A stretch of 64,000 nucleotides of DNA from Herpetosiphonaceae bacterium (GCA_026003835.1 BPHZ01000008.1:1-64000); one strand, 5' to 3'. Positions 1 through 10,389 are shown, counted from the stretch's first letter. Numbers and translations are program-made. Notes: a model not told the origin generated them from the letters alone.

Positions 1-516
1 GCTACTGCCTGATGGTAGGCGGCCCGCCTGATGGCTTCCGCGCTATTGAGCCGGCCCTGGCAGCGTTGGCTGCCGTAGGCGGCTATGCTCACGTTGGCCC
101 TAGCGGCGCCGGCCACTTTGCCAAGATGATCCACAATGGCATTGAGTATGCCATCCTTCAGGCTTACGCGGAAGGTTTTGAGATCCTCCAGGCCAAGCCG
201 GAGTTCGACTTCGACCTGCATCAGCTCGCTGCGCTCTGGAACCACGGTAGCGTCATCCGCTCCTGGCTGCTGGAGCTGATCGAGCATATCTTCGAACGCG
301 AGCCCTGATCTGGCCTCCGTCAGAGGTTGGGTCAACGACTCCGGCGAGGGCCGCTGGACGGTGATGGAAGCCATCGACCTGGACGTGCCCGCACCGGCCA
401 TCACGCTCTCATTGTTCCAGCGCTTTGTCTCGCGCCAGGACGAATCGTTCGCCGCCAAAGTGATCGCTGCGCTGCGCAGAGAATTCGGCGGCCACTCCCT
501 CAAGGAGGTGGTATGA
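1..516 (+). CDS. gnd: 6-phosphogluconate dehydrogenase, decarboxylating (3' part, one frame break)
   Basis: Oxidises and decarboxylates 6-phosphogluconate to ribulose 5-phosphate in the cytosolic pentose phosphate pathway. Only the C-terminal part is in the window, entering at YCLMVGG. The segment [18 protein letters not shown] holds the family substrate-site residues (K, H and N of the KMxHN pattern). The style fits the short GndA/YqeC type of about 300 residues. The frame breaks near 306, where one extra T makes a false stop. Dropping it continues as [17 protein letters not shown] to the real stop at 514-516. The stop overlaps the ATG of zwf (ATGA), so the two are translationally coupled. 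Gene identity is firm; the frame break is most likely a sequence error. Confidence 0.9.
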
Positions 517-2050
517 CAGCCGGTCAGACCGTGATCAATCCACTTCGCGCCGGCGGCCGGATGGAGCGGACGCCCGAGCCATGTACACTGGTCATCTTTG
601 GGGCCTCTGGCGATCTGACTCAGCGCAAGCTCATCCCAGCGCTCTTCAGCCTCGCCCAGAACCATCACCTGCCTGCCAATTTCTCGATCCTGGGCGTGGC
701 TCGCAGCCAGATGACTGACGAGCAGTTCCGCGCCGAGATGGCCGGTATCGCCGAGGGCAGCCCGCAAGAGCAGGCGCTGTGGCAGAGCTTCGCCGGCGGT
801 CTTTTCTACACCGCCGGCAACTACGATGATCCCGCCGCCTACCGGCAGCTCGGCGATCGACTAACGCAGATCGCCCGTGAGCGCGGCACCGGCGGCAATG
901 TGGTCTACTATCTGGCGACACCGCCCAACCTGTTCCCCGTTATCATCAGGCAGCTGGGCGCTGCCGGATTGGTCAGCGATCGCGCTGTGGGGCAGGGCTG
1001 GACACGGATCGTGATCGAGAAGCCTTTCGGACGCGATCTTGCCTCTGCCCTGGAGCTCAACCGCACCGTCCATAGCGTCTTCGACGAGCGGCAGGTCTAC
1101 CGCATCGATCATTATCTTGGCAAAGAGACCGTACAAAACATTCTGGTCTTTCGCTTCGCTAACGCGATCTTCGAGCCAATCTGGAATCGCCGCTATATCG
1201 ATCACGTCCAGATCACCGCTGCAGAGAGTTTGGGCGTTGAGCGGCGCGGCGGCTACTATGAGAGCGCCGGTGCGCTGCGCGATATGGTGCAGAGCCATGT
1301 CTTTCAACTCCTCACCCTGACTGCCATGGAGCCGCCGATCGCCTTTGACGCCGATGCCGTGCGCGATGAGAAGGTCAAGGTGCTGCGGGCGATCCAGCCC
1401 TTCACAACCCGGACGGCGCTCACCAATGCTGTGCGCGGGCAGTATGGCCCAGGCTGGATCAATGGTAAGCCTGTGCCCGGCTACCGCGAGGAAGAGGGCG
1501 TCTCGCCTACATCGGGAACCGAGACCTACGCCGCCCTCAAGCTGGAGGTCGAAAACTGGCGCTGGCAGGGCGTGCCCTTCTACCTGCGCACTGCCAAGCG
1601 TCTGCCCCGGCGCGTAACCGAAATTTGCCATCCAGTTTCGCCAGGTGCCGCACATGCTGTTTCGCAACGCCTTCGGCTATACTGATGTCCCCGACGAGCT
1701 GACGATGCGTATCCAGCCTGACGAGGGCATCGCGCTGAAGTTTGAGGCGAAGCTGCCGGGGCCGGTGATGTGGCTGCGGGCCGGTGACGATGGAGTTCCA
1801 CTATGGCACCTCCTTCGATGTGGCTCCCGGCGATGCCTATGAGCGGCTGCTGCTCGATGTTATGCTGGGCGACTCGACGCTCTTCGCCCGCCGCGATGAG
1901 GTCGAGCGCTCCTGGGAGATCCTGACGCCGCTGCTGGAGGTCTGGGCGGATGAGGAGCCGAACTTTCCCAATTACGAGGCCGGTACCTGGGGGCCGCAGA
2001 CGGCTGAGACGATGCTTGAGCGCGATGGGCGCTCATGGAGACGCCTATGA
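513..2050 (+). CDS. zwf: Glucose-6-phosphate 1-dehydrogenase (two frame breaks)
   Basis: Oxidises glucose 6-phosphate to 6-phosphogluconolactone and makes NAD(P)H, the entry step of the pathway. Visible motifs are the nucleotide-binding [11 protein letters not shown] near residue 30, the EKPFG substrate motif and the catalytic RIDHYLGKE. The start at 513 is chosen because it overlaps the gnd stop and follows a GGAGG at 505. Two single-base insertions break the frame: one near 1625 (after VTEI, continuing as [12 protein letters not shown]) and one near 1778 (before [11 protein letters not shown]). The C-terminus then runs on to WRRL. Reassembled, it is about 511 residues, normal for the family. 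Its end overlaps opcA by four bases. Function is certain; integrity depends on whether the indels are real. Confidence 0.92.
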
Positions 2051-3193
2051 CTGGTCGAACAAACTCCGGCGAGTATGCTCCCGGTATTCCCCACCGCGTA
2101 GACCTTGATCAGGTTGAGCCATTGCTGCGCTCGCTGTGGGAGGCGGCCGAGCGCGCGCCCCGGGGGCGATCCTACGCCGTTGCTCAAGGTCAGAACGCTG
2201 AATCTGGTGGTTTATGTCTCAGGGCTTGAAGAGCTTGCCCGCCTGCGCGGGCCGCTGGCCGAGATCAACGCCGCTCACCCCGGCCGGGTGATGATCCTCT
2301 GCCCTGATTCTGCGGCGCCCCGAGGACCAGATCTCGGCGCGGGCTACGATCTATTGCTTCCTGGCCCGTCATGGCCGCCAGCACGTCTGCGGCGAGGAGA
2401 TTACCCTGACCGCCTGGGGCGAAGCGCTCAGGCAGATCCATACTGCCGTACTGGCGCTGCGCCTGAGTGATCTACCGGTGATCCTCTGGTGGACCGGCGA
2501 GCCGCCGCTTGAGGAGCAGCGCTTTGTTGCGCTCGCCAGGACTGCCGATCGGGTGATCCTCGACTCGGCGACCTACAGCCGGCCGCTGGCGCAGTTCCAG
2601 CGCCAGATAGCCTTTCTCCAGGCAGCGTCGCCGTGACCTGGCGCTGAGCGATCTGAACTGGACCCGTCTGACGCCCTGGCGCGAGCTTGTGGCCCAGTTC
2701 TACGATGATCGCGAGGCGCTGGCAACACTCGACCGGCTGCGCGAGGTGACGATTGAGTACGCCGCTCCCGCTCCAGATGGCCGAGAGCCGGGCTTGCTCC
2801 AGGCGTTGTTGATGTTGGGCTGGCTCAGCAGCAGACTGAACTGGCAGCCAGTCAGCGGTAGAAAGCTCGATCATGGCACGGCCCTGACGCTAGCAGCGCC
2901 CAACACCTCGATTACGGCTACCCTGCGGCCGGTGATGGGCACAGCTACCCCTTGACCTTAATAAAGTCCAGCTTGGCAGCGACATTGCCAGCTTCACCGT
3001 CGCCTGCGACCCTGATGCGGGTATGGCGGTGGAGATGCGTCTCCCGGCACGCGAGCCGGTTAGCAGCAGGCGGCGTCTGCAAAAGGAGAGTATCGCCGGC
3101 CTGATGCGGCAGGAGCTGGTTGTCGCCGGCCACGACGCCGTCTTTGAGGCTACACTTTTTCAGGCAGGCCGCCTGGCCGCCCTCGTTGAGTAG
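2047..3193 (+). CDS. opcA: Glucose-6-phosphate dehydrogenase assembly protein OpcA (four frame breaks)
   Basis: OpcA is an allosteric or assembly partner of glucose-6-phosphate dehydrogenase, and position and sequence support it here. The start at 2047 overlaps the zwf stop (ATGA); an in-frame ATG at 2035 is an alternative. The protein is spread over successive frames: [20 protein letters not shown], then [16 protein letters not shown], then [18 protein letters not shown] (the typical VILWW segment), then [19 protein letters not shown], and finally [16 protein letters not shown] before the stop at 3191-3193. Each join needs removal of one base, near 2160, 2318, 2625 and 2952. Reassembled length is about 380 residues. 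Sequencing error is the simplest cause, but decay cannot be ruled out. Confidence 0.82.
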
Positions 3194-3201
3194 GTTCGGA
3201 G

Positions 3202-3970
3202 ATGGAAAAGAACACGATCCATGTTGTCCGGGACAGCGCCGCCCTCGCCAACGCCGCCGCCGAGTTAGTCACCCGGATTGCCCAAGAGGCCGCAGCAACC
3301 AGGGGCCGCTTCACCATCGCGCTTGCCGGAGGCTCAACACCGCGCGCGGCCTACGAGCAGCTGGCCCAGCCCCCCCTATCGTGATGCCCTCAGCTGGCCG
3401 CAAACGCATATCTTCTGGGGTGACGAACGCTTCGTACCTCGCGGACATCCTGACAGGAACGAAGGCATGGCCCGCGCTGCCTGGCTCAATCACGTCCCTA
3501 TCCCGCCTGAGAACATCCATTCCGTCTCGGTCGAGCACGGCGATCCCCCCGCCGTCGCTGCCGCCTACGAGCAGGAGATCAGGGCAGTGTTCGGTCTTGC
3601 GCCGGGCGAGCTGCCGCGCTTCGATCTGGTCCTCCTCGGTCTGGGCGAGGATGGTCATACCGCTTCGCTCTTTCCCGGCACTCCCGCGCTTCAGGAGCGC
3701 GAGCGCCTGGTTGTCGCCTGCTTCGTCGATCGGTTGAATGTCTGGCGTATCACCATGACAGCGCCGGCGATTAACGCCGCGGCGCATATTGTCTTCCTGG
3801 TCTCCGGCCAATCGAAGGCGCAGGTGCTGCGGGAGGTGCTCAGTAGCCAGTATCAGCCGGAGCGGCTGCCGGCCCAGCTTATCAGCCCTATCAACGGCAC
3901 GCTGATCTGGCTCGTGGACAGCGCCGCCGCAGGATCCCATAGCTACGCGGGAAATGGAGGGGCTTCATGA
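3202..3970 (+). CDS. pgl: 6-phosphogluconolactonase (one frame break)
   Basis: Hydrolyses 6-phosphogluconolactone to 6-phosphogluconate, the step between Zwf and Gnd. N-terminal family motifs are IALAGGSTPRAAYEQLA; the middle has FWGDERFVP, and VLLGLGEDGHTASLFPGTPA carries the catalytic region. The gene starts eight bases after opcA in the same operon. The frame breaks in a run of seven C at about 3370; with six C the reading continues PYRDALSWPQTHIFWGDE. Reassembled length is about 255 residues, normal for the DevB/Pgl family. It is the last gene of the cluster and is followed by a hairpin shared with the convergent glnA. Confidence 0.92.
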
Positions 3971-4045
3971 CGAATGGTCGGCCACACCAGCATTGATGGA
4001 GGGTTTGGCAGGGAGAAGCCCCTCCGCATAGCCCTCTAAAAATGT

Positions 4046-4072
4046 CAGGGCGGCCCAGCAAAGGCCGCCCTG
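4046..4072. terminator. Bidirectional hairpin terminator between pgl and glnA
   Basis: A perfect 10-bp stem (CAGGGCGGCC at 4046-4055 with GGCCGCCCTG at 4063-4072) closes a 7-base loop. It lies between the convergent stops at 3970 and 4098. There is an A-rich stretch on the left side but no long U tract on either strand. Confidence 0.7.
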
Positions 4073-4097
4073 TGAATAGACGGAGCATACAGGGGCG

Positions 4098-5429
4098 CTA
4101 GTAGATCGGCAGGTAACGATCCAGCTCCCACTGTGAGACGAAGAGACGATAATCGTTCCACTCCTGTGTCTTCGCCTCAATATAGCGCTCGTAGATATGC
4201 TCGCCGAGCGCGGCCTGTACGACCTCGTCGCGCTTGAGTTCCTCGATAGCCTCGCCGAGCGATCCGGGCAGTGTCTCCAGGCCGCGTGCCGAAGGATCGA
4301 TATGGTAGAGATCTTCCTCAGCGGCGGGTGGCGGCGTCAGGTCGCGCTTGATACCGTCGAGCCCGGCGGCCAACATCACTGCGAAGGAGAGATAGGGGTT
4401 CGCCGAGGGATCGGGACAGCGCAGCTCAATACGAGTCGTCTGCGGGCGTCCTGGGCTGATGCGCGGCACCCGCACCAGCGCCGAGCGGTTGGTGCGCCCC
4501 CAGCTGATGTAGACCGGAGCTTCATAGCCGGGAACCAGGCGCTTGTAGGAGTTGACCAGCGGCGCCAGGACCGCAGACATGCCGCGGGCGTGCTCCAGCA
4601 GGCCGGCGATGAAGTTCAAGGCGATCTTCGAGAGCCCTTTGTCGCCCTGCGAATCGTAGAAGGCGTTCTTGCCGGTTCTCACATCGGAGAGGCTTTGATG
4701 AACGTGCATACCCGATCCATTGATGCCGGCGATTGGCTTGGGCATAAAGGTGGCGTGCAGCCCATTCAGCTGCGCGATAGCCTTAAGGGTCGTGCGGAAG
4801 GTGACGGCGCTATCGGCGGTCTTCAGCGCCGGGCCGTAGCGGAAGTCGATCTCGTGCTGGCCTACGGCAACTTCGTGATGAGCCGCCTCTACGACGATGC
4901 CAAAACCCTCCAGCGCCCGAACCATCTGACGCCGGATGTGCGTGGCGTAGTCAGTGGAGACATCGAAATAGCCCGCCGCATCGTGGGGCTCAGGGATCGG
5001 CCGGCCGCTGGCGTCGAGCTTGAACAGGAAGAACTCCAACTCCGGGCCGGTATTGTAATCGAAGCCCAGGTCCCGTGCCTCGCGCAGCACACGCTTCAGG
5101 ATGCCGCGCGGATCGCCGGGAAATGGATCCCCGTTGGGTGTGTAGACATCGCAGATAAAGCGGGCGGTCACATAGTCGCCGGTGCTCTCCCAGGGGATCA
5201 CCGCGAAGGTGTCGAGGTCGAGCATCAGGTACATGTCGCTCTCGGCGATACGCGCGAAGCCCTCGATCGATGAGCCGTCGAACCAGACACCATGGTCGAG
5301 CGCTTCTTTGATCTCATGGACTGGGATGGTGACGTTCTTGATGACTCCGACGATATCGGTAAACTGCAGATTGATGAACTGAACCCTATGCTCTTCAATC
5401 AGAGAGAGAATCTCTTCTTTGCCCGGCAT
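4098..5429 (-). CDS. glnA: Glutamine synthetase, type I
   Basis: Makes glutamine from glutamate, ammonia and ATP as a cytosolic dodecamer. The 443-residue length and motifs fit type I: FDGSSIEGF near residue 50, PELEFFLF, the ammonia and glutamate site region GINGSGMHVHQSL, and RLVPGYEAPVYISWGRTNRS. The length is that of the GSI-alpha group, which lacks the adenylylation insert; no typical adenylylation tyrosine loop (NLYDLP) is seen, so regulation is probably by feedback or transcription. The start has a strong AGGAGG seven to eight bases upstream. It lies 81 bases downstream of the GH13 gene on the same strand and may be co-transcribed or use its own promoter. Confidence 0.97.
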   Translation of the reverse strand: MPGKEEILSLIEEHRVQFINLQFTDIVGVIKNVTIPVHEIKEALDHGVWFDGSSIEGFARIAESDMYLMLDLDTFAVIPWESTGDYVTARFICDVYTPNGDPFPGDPRGILKRVLREARDLGFDYNTGPELEFFLFKLDASGRPIPEPHDAAGYFDVSTDYATHIRRQMVRALEGFGIVVEAAHHEVAVGQHEIDFRYGPALKTADSAVTFRTTLKAIAQLNGLHATFMPKPIAGINGSGMHVHQSLSDVRTGKNAFYDSQGDKGLSKIALNFIAGLLEHARGMSAVLAPLVNSYKRLVPGYEAPVYISWGRTNRSALVRVPRISPGRPQTTRIELRCPDPSANPYLSFAVMLAAGLDGIKRDLTPPPAAEEDLYHIDPSARGLETLPGSLGEAIEELKRDEVVQAALGEHIYERYIEAKTQEWNDYRLFVSQWELDRYLPIY

Positions 5430-5510
5430 GCTGTCCTCCTACCATTCAGTGTTTATCACGGTTCAAACCGTATGATAGCGTGAATGAGGAGAACAGCCTA
5501 TCGTCGGATA

Positions 5511-7400
5511 TCACAATCTTTGCGAGAGGTTTTTGTGCACGTTGTACAGGGATCCTTCTACCCACACCTGCGCGCCGACAGGCGGCAGGCCGGCAAGTTG
5601 GAAGCGCCCGCCTTCGACGACGACCTCAACGCCGCTGAAGAGTTCACGCAGACGGGTGCCATCAGGAATGCCGGCGTGGCATACCGGCAGAGCAGCCAGT
5701 CCATCATCGCTACGCCGCGCCACAACGATCAGACGCTCCTCCGGCACCTCGCGCATGAAGGCGATTGTTTCGCCGGCGGCGTGGAGCAGCTGGAAGCCCC
5801 CCCAGCCCAGGGCCGGCGAACTTCGCCGCAGCCAGGCCAGCGTCCGATAGCACTCATGCAGCTCCTGATCCCATTGCGTTGGATCCCACGGCATACAGCG
5901 GCGACAATCAGGATCGGCGCCGCCGGACAGGCCAATCTCATCGCCATAGTAGATGCAGGGGATGCCGGGGAAGGTAAAGAGCAGGACAGCTGCTACGCGG
6001 GCCAGATCCCTGTTCTCGCCCAGGGCTGTGAGGATGCGCGTTGTATCGTGGCTGCCGAGCAGATTGAACTGTTGCAGTGCGATCTGCCAGGGGATAACCG
6101 CCAGGAAGGCCAGCCATTGCTCCGCCAGAGCTTCAGTCGGCAGGGTCCCCATCTGGATCTTCTCGCCGCTGAAGGCGCCCATCTCATAGCCATCAAGCCA
6201 TTGACGCAGCGGGATGCTGAAGCCCTGGTAATTCATGCTGGCATCGAGCTCCTCGCCCTGGAGGTGAGGCGTGCCATCAAAGAAGTGCTCGCCTAGCAGA
6301 TAGGCATCTGGATTCTCCGCCTTGACCGCCCGCCGGATACCGCGGCCAATCTTGTGTCCAAGCTGGCTTTCGCCCTGCCGTGCCAGCATATTAGCCACAT
6401 CGATGCGCCAGCCGTCGATGCGGAACGGCGGCCGTAGCCATTTGCGCATAACGGCATCGGGACCTGCATACATCACATCACGAAGCCGCTCGCTACGGTA
6501 GTTGAGTTTGGGCAGCGTGCGCACGCCCAGCCACGAGTCATACTGATCGGGGTGGCGACGGAAGGTAAAGAATTCAGCCGTTGGCGCCGTGGGATCGGCC
6601 TGGGCCTCACGGAACCAGCGATGGGTACTGCCACAGTGGTTCGGCACAACGTCAAGGACCAATTTCATCCCTCGTTCATCGAGCGCCCGGCGCAGCGTAA
6701 CCAGCGCCTGATTGCCGCCCAGATGGGGATCAACCTCCTCATAATCCGCAACGTCATACTTGTGATTGCTGGGCGCTGTAAAAATCGGATTGAGATAGAT
6801 GGCGTTGATCCCCAGCGCTTCCAGGTAGGACAACTTCTCGACAACTCCTTGCAGGTCGCCGCCGAAGAATTCGCTTGAGCCATACTCCTTGCTCGGCTGC
6901 TCACCCCACGAGCGCGCAACCACCGGCCGGCCATAGCAGAGATACTCAGCAGTACGAACGTTGTTGGAGGGGTCGCCGTCTGCGAAGCGGTCGGGGAAGA
7001 TTTGATAGAAAACGGTGTCGCGCAGCCAGCGCGGAGCGTGGTAGCCGGCGAGGATCTTGAAGTCGCAGGCATCGGTTGGTGTGTGGCGGAATACCCCAGC
7101 AGCATTGAGCCACCAGGATCCCTCATCAGTTATAAGCAGGAAACGATAGCCTGTGCGCGGCATGGTAAGCGATAGCTCGCCCTCCCACCATTGGGCGACG
7201 GAATCGTCGACGAGGCGATGCATAGGTGTCAGAGACTGCTCGCCGTCGGGACAGGTACGAATATAGATCTGCGTGATAGGCGCAGCAAGCGCTGCCCGCA
7301 GCCGTACTGTTGCCGTGCCGCCGATGATGGTCTCGTGACAGTCGACGTAGCGCGGTGATGGATCGTGGTGAATCGTTCTCGTCCAGTGAAGCTCTGTCAT
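5511..7400 (-). CDS. GH13 alpha-glucanase/glucosidase (maltodextrin glucosidase or neopullulanase type)
   Basis: A 629-residue alpha-amylase-superfamily enzyme acting on alpha-glucans or maltodextrins. An N-terminal beta-sandwich (residues 1-115, CBM34-like) precedes the (beta/alpha)8 barrel. Conserved regions are DVVPNHCG at 250-257, GWRIDVANM with the nucleophile Asp334, YLLGEHFFDG with the acid/base Glu371, and LLGSHDTTR with Asp452. The GEHFFDG form of region III recalls MalZ-like maltodextrin glucosidases (GH13_21), but neopullulanase or cyclomaltodextrinase activity is possible. No signal peptide is seen, so it probably works in the cytosol on internal glucans. AGAGGACT precedes the ATG. 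Confidence 0.88.
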   Translation of the reverse strand: MTELHWTRTIHHDPSPRYVDCHETIIGGTATVRLRAALAAPITQIYIRTCPDGEQSLTPMHRLVDDSVAQWWEGELSLTMPRTGYRFLLITDEGSWWLNAAGVFRHTPTDACDFKILAGYHAPRWLRDTVFYQIFPDRFADGDPSNNVRTAEYLCYGRPVVARSWGEQPSKEYGSSEFFGGDLQGVVEKLSYLEALGINAIYLNPIFTAPSNHKYDVADYEEVDPHLGGNQALVTLRRALDERGMKLVLDVVPNHCGSTHRWFREAQADPTAPTAEFFTFRRHPDQYDSWLGVRTLPKLNYRSERLRDVMYAGPDAVMRKWLRPPFRIDGWRIDVANMLARQGESQLGHKIGRGIRRAVKAENPDAYLLGEHFFDGTPHLQGEELDASMNYQGFSIPLRQWLDGYEMGAFSGEKIQMGTLPTEALAEQWLAFLAVIPWQIALQQFNLLGSHDTTRILTALGENRDLARVAAVLLFTFPGIPCIYYGDEIGLSGGADPDCRRCMPWDPTQWDQELHECYRTLAWLRRSSPALGWGGFQLLHAAGETIAFMREVPEERLIVVARRSDDGLAALPVCHAGIPDGTRLRELFSGVEVVVEGGRFQLAGLPPVGAQVWVEGSLYNVHKNLSQRL

Positions 7401-7520
7401 AGTCCTCTGAATTGTTCTATGGCTTTGACAATAGAAAGACGCCCCGAAGGGACGCCTTTGTCGCCGTCAAGTACACTCAATATACTTTATCAGCAGCCAT
7501 TACTCCGCAGCATTGCGGCG

Positions 7521-7549
7521 ATTGTATCATAACGCATCCGTTGCGGCAA
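7521..7549 (-). promoter_or_regulatory. Sigma-70-type promoter for the GH13 gene
   Basis: On the minus strand, TTGCCG (7544-7549) and TACAAT (7521-7526) are separated by exactly 17 bases. The start site would fall about 110 bases upstream of the GH13 ATG. The rest of the 290-base gap to 7690 shows no other clear feature. Confidence 0.5.
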
Positions 7550-7690
7550 ACCCAGAGCGCCATTTATCATTATGGTGAAACGCTCCCCCCTTCGCATCAG
7601 AATCAATATAGTTGGACATGAGGGCGAAGGTATCACCTGTGTTACCATTGGTAGATGGATAGATAGCCAGAGAGAAGTAGGAGCAACTGT

Positions 7691-9640
7691 ATGCCTGTTG
7701 TTCGCAGGATCGCCGCTCTTGTGCTTTGCCTCGCGCTGACGGCGTGTCAGCTCGGCCAGGGTTCGCCGCCGCCTACGCGGATCGCCACGCCTACCGCTGT
7801 GGGCCACCTGCCCGTTGAGGCCGCACCCCTACCAACCGTCGCTCCGAGCGTGGCGACGCTCAGCCCGGCGCCAATGACCGCAACATCCACGCCCGCGCTT
7901 CACGAGGACGATACCGAGGCAGTCAGACGGGCGCGAATGGAGGCATTGCCCCGCGATCCCCTGGCGATCGCTGCAGCGTTCCGCAATATGCCCATCGACT
8001 CTTCGGCGTTGACGCCGGCGCCGGAGGATGCCGATGGGCTTGAGATATTCTGGGTAACGGACATCCAGGCCAACAGCCACTACACTGTTACTGCCAGGCT
8101 GCGCCACCGCAGCGATAGCCTGCTCTTCTATGTGGCGGAAGAGGTTGCAGTTGACGATGCCGCGCTTGAGCGATCGTCCAGCGTTTTCGAGAAAGAGACA
8201 CTCCCTGCGCTCCTGGAGCTCTTCGCCTATGAGATCGCAGCGCCTCAACAGATGACGGTGCTTCTCACGCCGCTGCGCGGCGCCGGCGGCTACTACTCGT
8301 CGGAGGATGAGCTGCCCGCGACGGTCAACCCGCGCAGCAATCAGCGGCCTATGGTCTATATAAACAGCGGTGTACTCGCTCCAGGCACTCCTGCATTCGA
8401 TAGTGTGCTGGCCCATGAGATCCAGCACTTGCTCCATCACCGGCTGCAGCCCAATTCATCAAGCTGGTTCAACGAAGGGCTCTCGATGCTTTTCGAGCGG
8501 CTGTTGGGATACGGGGGGTCCTTCGCCGCCGATGCATTCCTCTCTGCGCCTGACCTCCAGCTGAATGCCTGGGCGGACAGGCCCGACCGGGCGATTCCTC
8601 ACTACGGCGCGGCGCAGCTCTTTCTGAGCTACCTCTACGAGCGACGAGACGGCGATCTGCCGCTGGCGCAGCTTGTACGCGGTGATGCGGGAGAACACCT
8701 TGAGCTGCTGCCGCCGCTGACCGGAGACCGTGAAGTTGGCGATCTTGTGGCGGACTGGGCAGTGGCGAACCTGCTGGATGACCCTGCGATTGGGGATGGG
8801 CGCTTCGCCTACGATGCTCTGCCGCACCCAGTTGTGCCGATAACCCTGACCGAGATTACCGGCGCCGGTGAGGTGCGCCAGCTTGGAGCCGATTATCTGC
8901 TGATCCCGCCGGCGGAGCAGGCGCGCCGGATTGTCTTCGAGGGCGATCCGTTCGTGCCGGTGACAGGGGCGGTACTGCCGGAGGATGGCGTTGTGTGGTG
9001 GAGTGGGCGCGGCGATGGGCGCGTAGCCGTGCTCACGCGCACCCTTGATCTGCGTGGCCTCTCCAGCGCAACGCTGGGCTACAGGGTTTGGTACGATCTG
9101 GAGAGCGGCTATGATTATACATTTGTGGCCGCCTCCACTGATGGCGGCCGCACCTGGCGTACGCTTCAAACACGCTACGGCACCAGCGATGATCCCCACG
9201 GGCTCAACGTCGACTACGGCTACACCGGCAGGAGCGACGGCGCAGGGGGCCAGGGCCTCCCGCGCTGGCTGGATGACGAGGTCGATCTGACGCCCTTTGC
9301 CGGTAAAGAGGTTGTGGTGGGCTTTTGGACCGTGAACGATCAGGGCTATAACACATCGGGGCTTCTGCTCGCCGATCTCGAAGTGCCGGAGCTGGGTGGG
9401 CCGATCACTGAAGGCTGGCAATCCGCCGGTTTTGTGCCGATCAGAAACCGCCTCCGGCAGCAGTGGGAGGTACGCCTTGTGCTGGACGGCTTGCGGACGG
9501 CTGAGGTACGAGCAATAGAGGTTCAGAAGGGCCGCGCCGAGGTCGAGGTGCCGCCGGGAATGCGGGCCGTGTTGGTGGTCATGGCAGCAACGCCGGACAC
9601 AACCGAGCCAGGCCGCTACCGCGCGACGCTTCTTCCTTAG
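7691..9640 (+). CDS. Secreted lipoprotein metallopeptidase with immune-inhibitor-A-like C-terminus
   Basis: A 649-residue exported protein. The N-terminus MPVVRRIAALVLCLALTAC is a lipoprotein signal with a lipobox (LTAC) and is followed by a Pro/Thr-rich linker (to about residue 75). The middle carries a gluzincin-like zinc site, LAHEIQHLLHH near residue 240, followed by WFNEGLSMLFE, where NEGLS probably gives the third ligand. The last 250 residues include a segment like the bacterial immune inhibitor A tail: tandem beta-rich blocks around FVAASTDGGRTW and GKEVVVGFWT. An AGGAG precedes the ATG. It is likely a cell-surface protease; its substrate is unknown. It is monocistronic, with the convergent pssA following. 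Confidence 0.75.
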   Translation: MPVVRRIAALVLCLALTACQLGQGSPPPTRIATPTAVGHLPVEAAPLPTVAPSVATLSPAPMTATSTPALHEDDTEAVRRARMEALPRDPLAIAAAFRNMPIDSSALTPAPEDADGLEIFWVTDIQANSHYTVTARLRHRSDSLLFYVAEEVAVDDAALERSSSVFEKETLPALLELFAYEIAAPQQMTVLLTPLRGAGGYYSSEDELPATVNPRSNQRPMVYINSGVLAPGTPAFDSVLAHEIQHLLHHRLQPNSSSWFNEGLSMLFERLLGYGGSFAADAFLSAPDLQLNAWADRPDRAIPHYGAAQLFLSYLYERRDGDLPLAQLVRGDAGEHLELLPPLTGDREVGDLVADWAVANLLDDPAIGDGRFAYDALPHPVVPITLTEITGAGEVRQLGADYLLIPPAEQARRIVFEGDPFVPVTGAVLPEDGVVWWSGRGDGRVAVLTRTLDLRGLSSATLGYRVWYDLESGYDYTFVAASTDGGRTWRTLQTRYGTSDDPHGLNVDYGYTGRSDGAGGQGLPRWLDDEVDLTPFAGKEVVVGFWTVNDQGYNTSGLLLADLEVPELGGPITEGWQSAGFVPIRNRLRQQWEVRLVLDGLRTAEVRAIEVQKGRAEVEVPPGMRAVLVVMAATPDTTEPGRYRATLLP

Positions 9641-9671
9641 GGATACATACCAGGAGCGGCAACGCTACCCC

Positions 9672-9685
9672 CTGGCCGGGGCCAG
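9672..9685. terminator. Short GC hairpin between convergent genes
   Basis: CTGGCC (9672-9677) and GGCCAG (9680-9685) form a tight 6-bp stem in the 53-base gap between two convergent genes. There is no U tract, so this is a weak call. Confidence 0.3.
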
Positions 9686-9693
9686 CCGGTCGT

Positions 9694-10389
9694 TTAAGCC
9701 TCTTTCGCTTTCGGGCGGAGTGCGTAGACGAGGTTGCTTAGAAGCCCATAAACCATGTAGCTGACAGGGATGAGGAAAAGCCACTGGCCGGGTTGCGAGA
9801 GCCCCAGCACGAAGACAGCGAGGAAAGCGATCCGTATCGGAATGGGGGCATCAAATGCGATCTGCTCGAGCACAGGATAGCGTAGCGTGCTGATCATCAA
9901 CAGCGCCGCAACAATAATCCCGATAGTCACCAGCGCAACATTGATCTGGCCCTGGTAGAGCGCAACAGAGGTTGCAAACATCCCGCCCATCGGAATAGGC
10001 ATACCAGTAAAAAAGCGGCTCTTACACGTTGTTGTGGTGATATTGTAGCGTGCCAGCCTACCGGCGCCACAGCAAACAAAAAGCCCGGCGGCGATGATCC
10101 CGATCCAATGGGCGGCGTACAGCGAGTGCTGATAAACCAACATCGCGGGCGCGACGCCGAATGAGACGATATCTGCGAGGGAGTCCAGCTCTTTGCCGAA
10201 ATCGCCACTCACGCCCAGGACTCGTGCCGTCCTGCCGTCGAGCGCGTCAAAGCAAGCAGCCAGACAGATCATCAGCGCTGCGCGGAAGTAGAACTCGGGT
10301 CCTTGTACTGCAAACAGGATTGCCAGGAAGCCACAGAAAAGGTTTGCCAAGGTCACAAGATTAGGCAGCCAGGATCGTTTAGCCTTCAT
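9694..10389 (-). CDS. pssA: CDP-diacylglycerol-serine O-phosphatidyltransferase
   Basis: Makes phosphatidylserine from CDP-diacylglycerol and serine in the membrane. The CDP-alcohol phosphotransferase signature is complete: FDALDGRTAR followed by GKELDSLAD, near residues 45-75, giving the DxxDG...AR...G...D...D pattern. Several hydrophobic helices follow; 231 residues is normal for the Bacillus-type PssA. An AGGAGAG sits just before the ATG. It overlaps the end of psd by 11 bases, so the two enzymes for consecutive steps towards phosphatidylethanolamine are translationally coupled. Confidence 0.93.
   Translation of the reverse strand: MKAKRSWLPNLVTLANLFCGFLAILFAVQGPEFYFRAALMICLAACFDALDGRTARVLGVSGDFGKELDSLADIVSFGVAPAMLVYQHSLYAAHWIGIIAAGLFVCCGAGRLARYNITTTTCKSRFFTGMPIPMGGMFATSVALYQGQINVALVTIGIIVAALLMISTLRYPVLEQIAFDAPIPIRIAFLAVFVLGLSQPGQWLFLIPVSYMVYGLLSNLVYALRPKAKEA

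Noticed and set aside
306..3380. Stop codons in gnd, opcA and others as UGA selenocysteine sites, given selB in the window
   Set aside because: Reading through the stop does not continue the conserved protein. A one-base shift does, so these are frame breaks.
4197..5273. 358-residue open frame antisense to glnA
   Set aside because: It is a shadow of the conserved glnA codons, with no ribosome site or family resemblance.
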